5,637 nucleotides of DNA. It comes from an uncultured Spirochaetaceae bacterium. GTDB lineage: Bacteria > Spirochaetota > Spirochaetia > SZUA-6 > Bin103. Positions 1 to 4,534 of the stretch are shown in pieces. Location of the stretch: positions 1-5,637 of the forward strand of contig CAJWOB010000192.1 in assembly GCA_913043885.1 (NCBI GenBank). Direction: 5' to 3'. The position numbers and the translations under genes were made by a program. The notes below the pieces were generated by a model. The model was not told the DNA's origin. It was given only the letters and a program-made list of their open reading frames with translations, and ran no database searches. The stretch's first letter is position 1, and each line of letters starts with the position of its first letter.

Positions 1-146
1 AAGTCGAGGCCCGCCTCGAATGCGTAGTCGAGCACCTGGCGGCTGGTGTCTTCGTCGATCTCGCGACCGAGCGTGGTGGTTCCGAGACCGAGTCGGGGGA
101 TGGTCTTGCCGGTTCGGCCGAGAGCTGTCTGAGGTAGGATTGGCAC
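1..146 (-). CDS. aldo/keto reductase, N-terminal fragment (continues past left edge)
   Basis: This is the first 48 codons of a reductase read leftward off the window. The translation starts MPILPQTALGRTG and continues with PRLGLGTTTLGREIDEDTS and then RQVLDYAFEAGLD. The LGxTG...RLGLGT.T.GREID pattern followed by a helix ending in EAGLD is the usual N-terminus of aldo/keto reductases, a TIM-barrel family that reduces aldehydes and ketones with NADPH in the cytoplasm. The catalytic Asp and Tyr normally follow just after this point and lie outside the window, so activity cannot be judged. The start is the GTG at 146-144: an in-frame TAG lies three codons upstream (158-156), no other early start exists, and AGGG (157-154) sits 7 nt upstream as a weak ribosome binding site. 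The gene diverges from the hydrolase at 702. Family assignment is firm; the substrate is unknown. Confidence 0.85.
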   Translation of the reverse strand, partial: MPILPQTALGRTGKTIPRLGLGTTTLGREIDEDTSRQVLDYAFEAGLD

Positions 147-191
147 GGCGGCACCCTATCATCGGGCTGCTGCCGTCGTCTCCGGCTGCGG

Positions 192-200
192 CCCCCCCCC
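192..200. repeat. C9 homopolymer tract
   Basis: Nine consecutive C residues (G9 on the minus strand) lie 45 bp upstream of the reductase GTG, on its promoter/leader side. Such tracts can change length by slippage, but they are also common sequencing and assembly error sites. Confidence 0.8.
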
Positions 201-280
201 ACGCCGCCGCCTCTTGGCAGGAGGCCGCATAGTGTCCGTCTCCGAACCTCACCGGCACTCGATGCGCGGTCCCCGATGCT

Positions 281-303
281 CTATCCGTATACCGTGCGGA
301 TAG
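281..303. repeat. 7-9-7 inverted repeat, operator-like dyad
   Basis: CTATCCG (281-287) and its exact reverse complement CGGATAG (297-303) flank a 9-bp spacer, giving a 23-bp dyad of the size typical for dimeric regulator sites. Minus-strand half-site CTATCCGCA (303-295) recurs exactly at 348-340 in the same orientation, 45 bp away. It lies between the divergent genes, 135 bp from the reductase start and about 400 bp from the hydrolase start. The dyad is seen directly; a role as an operator is inference, and a small RNA hairpin is the alternative. Confidence 0.45.
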
Positions 304-315
304 CGGTGAGTGGAC

Positions 316-358
316 GCGACGCGCCTTATGCGACCTCTATGCGGATAGGGCGCGTCGC
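316..358. repeat. strong stem-loop, 10-bp perfect stem
   Basis: GCGACGCGCC (316-325) pairs perfectly with GGCGCGTCGC (349-358). The stem can extend inward by T326-G348 (wobble in RNA) and three A-T pairs, 327-329 with 345-347, leaving a 15-nt apex in which C331-G343 and G332-C342 could also pair. No T tract follows on either strand, so it is not a standard intrinsic terminator. A further 7-bp arm (TCCGCTC 360-366 with GAGCGGA 411-417) lies immediately downstream. It may be part of a structured RNA or a REP-like palindrome. Confidence 0.5.
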
Positions 359-448
359 TTCCGCTCCCAGGCCACGGCCAAGGCGACAAGGCCGAGTCGG
401 GTGTCCGTAAGAGCGGAGTTGTGAGACGCCACACAAGCCCCGCCAACA

Positions 449-517
449 CGGCACCGGCTTCGCCGCGGGCTCTGTGCCGCCAACGGGGCCCGCTTGGCGC
501 GAGGCCGGCCAGCCAAG
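449..517. repeat. cluster of GC-rich hairpins
   Basis: CGGCAC (449-454) pairs with GTGCCG (474-479) and encloses a smaller hairpin, CGGC-TTC-GCCG (455-465). An alternative hairpin uses CGCCAA (478-483) with TTGGCG (494-499), and CTTGGC (493-498) can also pair with GCCAAG (512-517), so mutually exclusive folds are possible. An 8-bp palindrome GGCCGGCC lies at 503-510. High GC makes such pairings frequent by chance, so functional meaning is uncertain. Confidence 0.3.
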
Positions 518-701
518 GGCACCCTGTTTGCCGCTGACCGCCACGGTGCAAGCTGGGCTCGTGTTGCATTGACCTTGCAGCCCGTCCGCAGAGCACCCGC
601 TTAGCGGTGACCGCCAGGCTCGGCCGCTTGCCCACGCGTCCGCGAACGATGAAGATACCCGACCTGCGGACGCTGGGCGGCGGCCGCGGCTCACGCCTAT
701 T

Positions 702-1514
702 ATGGAGAAGACCTGCGGCTTTGTACGCGCCAACGATGGCGTTCGCCTGTATTACGAGGAGGCCGGCACCGGTAAGCCCATCGTCCTGATCCATGGCGGT
801 GGCCTGAGCATGGACTGGTGGCGCCGCAACTTCGTGCCACTGGCCGCCGAGTTCCACGTGGTGGCGGCCGACACGCGGGGCTGTGGCCGCTCGGACGAGT
901 GCGACTGGGGCCACCGCACCGCTCGCTACGCCATGGACGTGCGCGAGATCGTGCACACCCTCGGGCTCCACGACGTTACGCTGGTGGGCTGGTCGATCGG
1001 TGCACGCACGGTGTGGAGCTACCTGGAGCTATTCGGCGACGAGCGGCTGCGCGGCGTGGTGCTGGTTGACGAAACCGTGCAGTGGGATGTCCACACGCCT
1101 CCCGACGAGGGTGAGAATCCGCCGCGGCAGCCCGACGAGAGCCACGACGACTACCGCCGCCGTCAGATGCGCATGATGTTTGGTCGCGACCACCGGGACC
1201 TGAGCGAAGAAGAGCTGGCCTGGATGGTTGCGTCTGGCGGCAAGCCCGATCAGCCGGGGAGGCACACGCTGGGCGGAGACTACAAGGGGCAGGACTGGCG
1301 GCCGCTGTGCCCACATATCAAGGTGCCGACCCTAATCACCACTGGCGAGGAGAGCGGTGCCCGCATCGGCATGGAATACGCAGCCGAGCACACCCCTGGC
1401 GCGCGCCTGGAGGTGTTCCCCGGGTGCGGCCACGGCCTGTTCTATGAGGACGCCGACCGCTTCAACCGGACGGTGGCCGACTTCGTACGCGGCGAGGACC
1501 GCACCGACACATGA
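702..1514 (+). CDS. alpha/beta hydrolase
   Basis: This 270-residue cytoplasmic protein (no signal peptide) has the normal length and motif order of an alpha/beta-hydrolase fold enzyme. The N-terminus reads NDGVRLYYEEAGTGKPIVLI and leads into the oxyanion-hole HGGG (31-34). The nucleophile elbow is GWSIG (96-100), with Ser98. The catalytic His is in GCGHG (His244). The lid region (about 125-200) is rich in Asp, Glu and Arg. After strand beta-7, where most members have GxxD, this one has GEES (215-218), so the acid must be a neighbouring Glu or Asp123 after beta-6 (VLVDE). ATG 702 is the first in-frame start; the next Met (37) lies beyond HGGG. No Shine-Dalgarno sequence is visible before it. 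The stop overlaps the metG start by 4 bases, suggesting coupling. Esterase, haloperoxidase-like or C-C hydrolase activity cannot be told apart. Confidence 0.88.
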   Translation: MEKTCGFVRANDGVRLYYEEAGTGKPIVLIHGGGLSMDWWRRNFVPLAAEFHVVAADTRGCGRSDECDWGHRTARYAMDVREIVHTLGLHDVTLVGWSIGARTVWSYLELFGDERLRGVVLVDETVQWDVHTPPDEGENPPRQPDESHDDYRRRQMRMMFGRDHRDLSEEELAWMVASGGKPDQPGRHTLGGDYKGQDWRPLCPHIKVPTLITTGEESGARIGMEYAAEHTPGARLEVFPGCGHGLFYEDADRFNRTVADFVRGEDRTDT

Positions 1515-3424
1515 GCACAGACGACAAGCGTTTCTACATCACCACCCCGATCTACTACGTGAACGACAAGCCCCACCTCGGCCACGCCTACACCACCGTG
1601 GTGTCGGACTTCCTGGCGCGCTGGCATCGCGGTGACGGCTTTGCCACCTACTTCCTTACCGGCACCGACGAGCACGGCGAGAAGATCTGGGAGGCCGCAC
1701 AGGCGGCGGGGGTCGACGCTCAGACCTTCACGGATCAGATAAGCCACCGCTTCCGCGACGCGTGGCAGCGGCTAGGCGTGCAGATCGACGATTACATCCG
1801 CACCACCGAGGACCGGCACAAGAGCGTAGTGAGCGCCTTCTGGCAGCAGCTCCACGACGGCGGCGACATCTACAAGGCCGAGTACGAGGGGCTCTACTCG
1901 ATCGGCCAGGAGCGGTTCGTTACGGAGAAGGAACTGGTGGACGGCAAGCTGCCGATCGACTCAGACCCGCCGGTGCATCGCAAGGAGGAGAACTACTTCT
2001 TCCGCATGGAGAAGTACCGGCCGTGGTTGATCGAGCACATCGAGAGCCACCCCGACTTCATCCACCCGGCGGGGTTTCGCAACGAGGTGCTGGCCATTCT
2101 GCGCGAGCCAATCGGAGATCTATCGATCTCCCGTCCTCGCGACCGGGTGCCCTGGGGCATCCCGATCCCGTGGGACAAGGATCACGTCACCTACGTCTGG
2201 TCCGACGCGCTGCTCAACTACATCTCCGCGCTGGGATATCCCGACGGCGATCTGTACGGCCAGTTCTGGCCGGGGGTGTGGCACATGATCGGCAAGGACA
2301 TCCTCCGCCAGCATGCGGTGTTCTGGCCGACCATGTTGCACGCGGCCGGGGTGCCGGTGTTCGAGCGGCTGCTGGTTGGCGGCTACCTGTCCGGCGACGA
2401 TGGCCGCAAGATGAGCAAGTCGTTTGGCAACGTGCTGGACCCGTTCGAGCTGGCCGAGACGTTCGGCGAGGACCCGGTCCGCTACTACCTGCTGCGCGAG
2501 CTGCCCTACGGCAACGACGGGGGTGTGGGCACCACCGGCCTCGCCAAGCGCTACAACGCCGATCTTGCCAACGACCTGGGCAATCTTCTGTCGCGGGCGC
2601 GCAAGTTGATCCTTGGCGGGCTGAAGGGCGTGCTGGCAGCGCCGGTGCAGACCGACGCCGACCGCGAGCTCATCGCTGCCGGTGAGGGCCTGCTCGCGGC
2701 GATGCGGGCCCAGGTGCGCGCCGTCCGCATCGACAGCGCACTCGAAGAAGCACTGCAGTTCGTGCGCGCGCTCAACCGCTACTTCGACAGCGAGGAGCCC
2801 TGGAAGCTGGCCCGCGATCCGAGCGGTGCGAAGCGGCTCGGCACCGTGCTGTACAACGTGGTCGAGGGGCTGCGCATCGTCGCCACGCTGCTGGAGCCGG
2901 CCATGCCGGCCAAGTGCCAGGCAATCCGCACCGCCCTGGCCCTGCCGGATTCGGACTTCCTGAGCACGCAGTCCTGGGGTGGCACCCAGGTAGACACCGA
3001 GGTGCCAAAGAAGGCAGAGCAACTTTTTCCGCGGGCACAAGCAGCGCCCGCTGAGTCAGCTGCCGCTCCGAAGGAGGAAGCCGTGGGTGAATCTGACGGT
3101 ACCATCAGCATCGACGAGTTCGCCAAGGTGCAGTTCCGCGTAGCCGAGGTGACGGCAGCCGAGCTGGTACCGAAGACCGACCGCCTGTTGAAGCTGACCC
3201 TGCAAGTGGGCGACGAGGAGCGAACCGTGGTGAGCGGCATCGCCGAGCACTACCAGCCCGAGGACCTGGTGGGACGCCGCCTGGTCGTGGTGGCCAATCT
3301 CGCCCCCGCCAAGCTGCGCGGCATCGAGTCGCGGGGAATGATACTGGCTGCCGAGGACGACGACGGTAAGCTCGCCGTGGTGGAGCTGCCGGAAGGGTTC
3401 ACGTCAGGAGCCGTGGTGCGATGA
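1511..3424 (+). CDS. metG: methionine--tRNA ligase (MetRS) with C-terminal tRNA-binding domain
   Basis: The enzyme charges tRNA(Met), including the initiator, with methionine at the cost of ATP in the cytoplasm, and is essential. The 637 residues match the Bacillus-type length. The class I signature HLGH is at 22-25 (after TTPIYYVNDKP), TGTDEHG at 50-56, and KMSKS at 300-304. In the connective insert, the knuckle reads YSIGQERF (129-136): positions that hold zinc-binding Cys in E. coli MetRS are Ser, Gln and others, placing it in the zinc-less single-knuckle group with Bacillus and Mycobacterium enzymes. The anticodon-binding helical domain contains DLANDLGN (351-358) and EPW (429-431). An Ala/Glu/Pro-rich linker (about 505-530) leads to a Trbp111/EMAPII-like OB-fold domain (532-637), which in homologues dimerises and binds tRNA. 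The start overlaps the hydrolase stop (ATGA); only GAGG at 1494-1497, 13 nt away, resembles a ribosome site, so coupling is likely. Recognised from family motifs. Confidence 0.97.
   Translation: MSTDDKRFYITTPIYYVNDKPHLGHAYTTVVSDFLARWHRGDGFATYFLTGTDEHGEKIWEAAQAAGVDAQTFTDQISHRFRDAWQRLGVQIDDYIRTTEDRHKSVVSAFWQQLHDGGDIYKAEYEGLYSIGQERFVTEKELVDGKLPIDSDPPVHRKEENYFFRMEKYRPWLIEHIESHPDFIHPAGFRNEVLAILREPIGDLSISRPRDRVPWGIPIPWDKDHVTYVWSDALLNYISALGYPDGDLYGQFWPGVWHMIGKDILRQHAVFWPTMLHAAGVPVFERLLVGGYLSGDDGRKMSKSFGNVLDPFELAETFGEDPVRYYLLRELPYGNDGGVGTTGLAKRYNADLANDLGNLLSRARKLILGGLKGVLAAPVQTDADRELIAAGEGLLAAMRAQVRAVRIDSALEEALQFVRALNRYFDSEEPWKLARDPSGAKRLGTVLYNVVEGLRIVATLLEPAMPAKCQAIRTALALPDSDFLSTQSWGGTQVDTEVPKKAEQLFPRAQAAPAESAAAPKEEAVGESDGTISIDEFAKVQFRVAEVTAAELVPKTDRLLKLTLQVGDEERTVVSGIAEHYQPEDLVGRRLVVVANLAPAKLRGIESRGMILAAEDDDGKLAVVELPEGFTSGAVVR
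3071..3085 (+). promoter_or_regulatory. possible internal ribosome binding site and GTG start within metG
   Basis: A perfect AAGGAGG (3071-3077) is followed after 5 nt by GTG (3083-3085), which is codon 525 of metG and in frame. Translation from it would give a 113-residue protein (3083-3424) that is just the C-terminal tRNA-binding domain, close to the size of stand-alone Trbp111. The motif comes from the codons for Lys-Glu-Glu. The same codons at 1982-1990 also create AAGGAGGAG, there without a well-placed start, so chance is a real alternative. Confidence 0.3.
3406..3410 (+). promoter_or_regulatory. ribosome binding site of the DUF2330 gene
   Basis: AGGAG lies inside the last codons of metG, 10 nt before the ATG at 3421. 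It is the clearest ribosome site at a gene start in the plus-strand cluster. It supports the overlapping ATG as the true start rather than the Met codons at residues 11 or 15. Confidence 0.6.
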
Positions 3425-4509
3425 TCCGTCGGCAGGCGACTGCGGCCGCCATGACCCTGCTCATGGCGACCGGTGGCAGCGCCTGCGGCGGTCTGTTCTG
3501 CCAGAACACGCCGGTGGACCAGGCGGCCGAGCGCATCATCTTCACCATCAATCCCAACCGCACCATCACCGCCTACGTGCAGATCAACTACACCGGCTCT
3601 GCCCCGGACTTCTCCTGGGTGGTGCCGGTGCCCGATGTGCCCACGGTCGATGTCGCCGAGATCGACAGCTTCGACGAGCTCAGCAGCCTGACCCGTCCGG
3701 TGTTCGTGCCGCCCCGCGAGCCGCTCTGTGCGCGGGTGCGTGAGCTCGATCGCGACTTCGAGTCGCTGCGCTTCTCTTCGGTAGCGGCCGAGTCCGTGGT
3801 GGAGGTGTTGGCACAGGGTACCGCCGGGCCGTACGGCTTCGAGGTGGTGCGCTCCGATGATCCCGACGCGCTCATCGACTGGCTCAACGAGCACCGCTAC
3901 CGGATAACGCCACCCATGGAGCCGCTGGTGCATGCGTATACCGCGGAAGGCTCACTGTTCCTGGCAATGCGACTGCAGGAAGCGGAAGGGGCGAGCACGC
4001 AGGACATCCAACCGGTAGTAATGACCTACGCCGGAACCGTGCCGACGATCCCGATTCGCCTGACCGCGGTGGCGGCCACCCCAGACATGAGTGTGCTCAC
4101 CTGGGTGTTCGCGGATTCGCAGGTGGCGCCGGGCAACTACGCCAACCCGATTATCGACGAGCGCAACCTGCGCAACGCGCCTTTCCAGTCCAGCGGCACC
4201 AACTACCTACAGCTGGTCGACATGACGGTCGACCTGTTCGGCGGCCAGGCGCTGGTTACCGAGTACGCCCAGGCAACCGACACTTTCCTGATCGACAGCC
4301 AGCCCGGCGACCCTCTCGTGGTCCACCTGGCGCGCAAGTACGACTACGTCACCCGCTTGTTCGGGCGCATGTCGCCGGGGGAGATGAGCCTCGATCCGAC
4401 GTTCGTGCCGGTGCCGGACCGGCCCAACGTCTCCAACGTCCGCGATCTCAGCCGCATGAATCCGCGTGTCTACTGGGGCTGCACGGAGAAGCCGATTCGC
4501 ATCGGCTAG
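3421..4509 (+). CDS. exported DUF2330 domain protein
   Basis: This 362-residue protein belongs by its look to the DUF2330 family, whose function is unknown. The N-terminus is a short signal peptide: Arg3-Arg4, a weakly hydrophobic Ala/Met/Leu stretch (6-16), then GGSACGG, with cleavage expected before Cys22. The family hallmark follows: CGGLFCQNTPVDQAAERIIF (22-41), then TAYVQINYTGSAPDFSWVVP (50-69). This is a beta-rich region with Pro-Asp-Val motifs. Further Cys are at 103 and 354, so disulfides are possible in the periplasm. GSAC is a poor lipobox (Gly at -3), so a soluble periplasmic protein and a lipoprotein are both possible. Unlike some members, no C-terminal membrane helix follows; the protein ends in WGCTEKPIRIG. 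The start overlaps the metG stop by 4 bases with AGGAG 10 nt upstream, so it is probably co-translated with metG. Family call is from recognition, not a search. Confidence 0.8.
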   Translation: MIRRQATAAAMTLLMATGGSACGGLFCQNTPVDQAAERIIFTINPNRTITAYVQINYTGSAPDFSWVVPVPDVPTVDVAEIDSFDELSSLTRPVFVPPREPLCARVRELDRDFESLRFSSVAAESVVEVLAQGTAGPYGFEVVRSDDPDALIDWLNEHRYRITPPMEPLVHAYTAEGSLFLAMRLQEAEGASTQDIQPVVMTYAGTVPTIPIRLTAVAATPDMSVLTWVFADSQVAPGNYANPIIDERNLRNAPFQSSGTNYLQLVDMTVDLFGGQALVTEYAQATDTFLIDSQPGDPLVVHLARKYDYVTRLFGRMSPGEMSLDPTFVPVPDRPNVSNVRDLSRMNPRVYWGCTEKPIRIG

Positions 4510-4534
4510 GCGCTGGTAGGCGCGCTGGCGGGCG

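Larger units (their letters stand above)
147..701. other. 555-bp divergent intergenic region without a convincing gene
   Basis: This stretch separates the divergent reductase and hydrolase genes and must carry both promoters. Open frames crossing it on the minus strand (for example 249-971 and 326-733) run into the hydrolase gene as its antisense and give Arg/Pro/Ala/Ser-rich translations with no recognisable family, so I read them as artefacts of high GC. No clear sigma-70 promoter stands out. What is visible is structural: a C9 run, a dyad with a repeated half-site, a 10-bp stem-loop, a second hairpin cluster and a 9-bp direct repeat TGACCGCCA (535-543 and 608-616). It could hold an untranslated RNA, operators, or a decayed gene. 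Confidence 0.6.

Noticed and set aside
569..659. Promoter-like boxes TTGACC (569-574), TTGCCC (628-633) and AAGATA (652-657)
   Set aside because: TTGACC has no -10 box at the right distance, and AAGATA matches the consensus poorly, so no promoter can be called.
607..789. 60-codon plus-strand frame overlapping the hydrolase start
   Set aside because: More than a third of it lies in a different frame of the hydrolase gene, it lacks a ribosome site, and the peptide has no recognisable features.
249..971. Long minus-strand open frame (240 codons), plus a 135-codon frame at 326-733
   Set aside because: Their upstream halves are antisense to the hydrolase gene. The rest is Arg/Pro/Ala-rich with no recognisable domain, as expected from random frames in GC-rich DNA.
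1762..2685. 307-codon plus-strand frame within metG
   Set aside because: It is a shifted frame of metG with an Arg/Ala-rich translation; metG itself is intact over this stretch.
2120..3040. 306-codon minus-strand open frame inside metG
   Set aside because: It is fully antisense to a conserved synthetase gene and its translation shows no family pattern; third-position GC bias on the sense strand explains the lack of stops.
3250..3933. 227-codon minus-strand frame across the metG/DUF2330 junction
   Set aside because: It is antisense to two real genes, has no recognisable motif, and its His/Arg-rich composition is typical of antisense GC-rich DNA.
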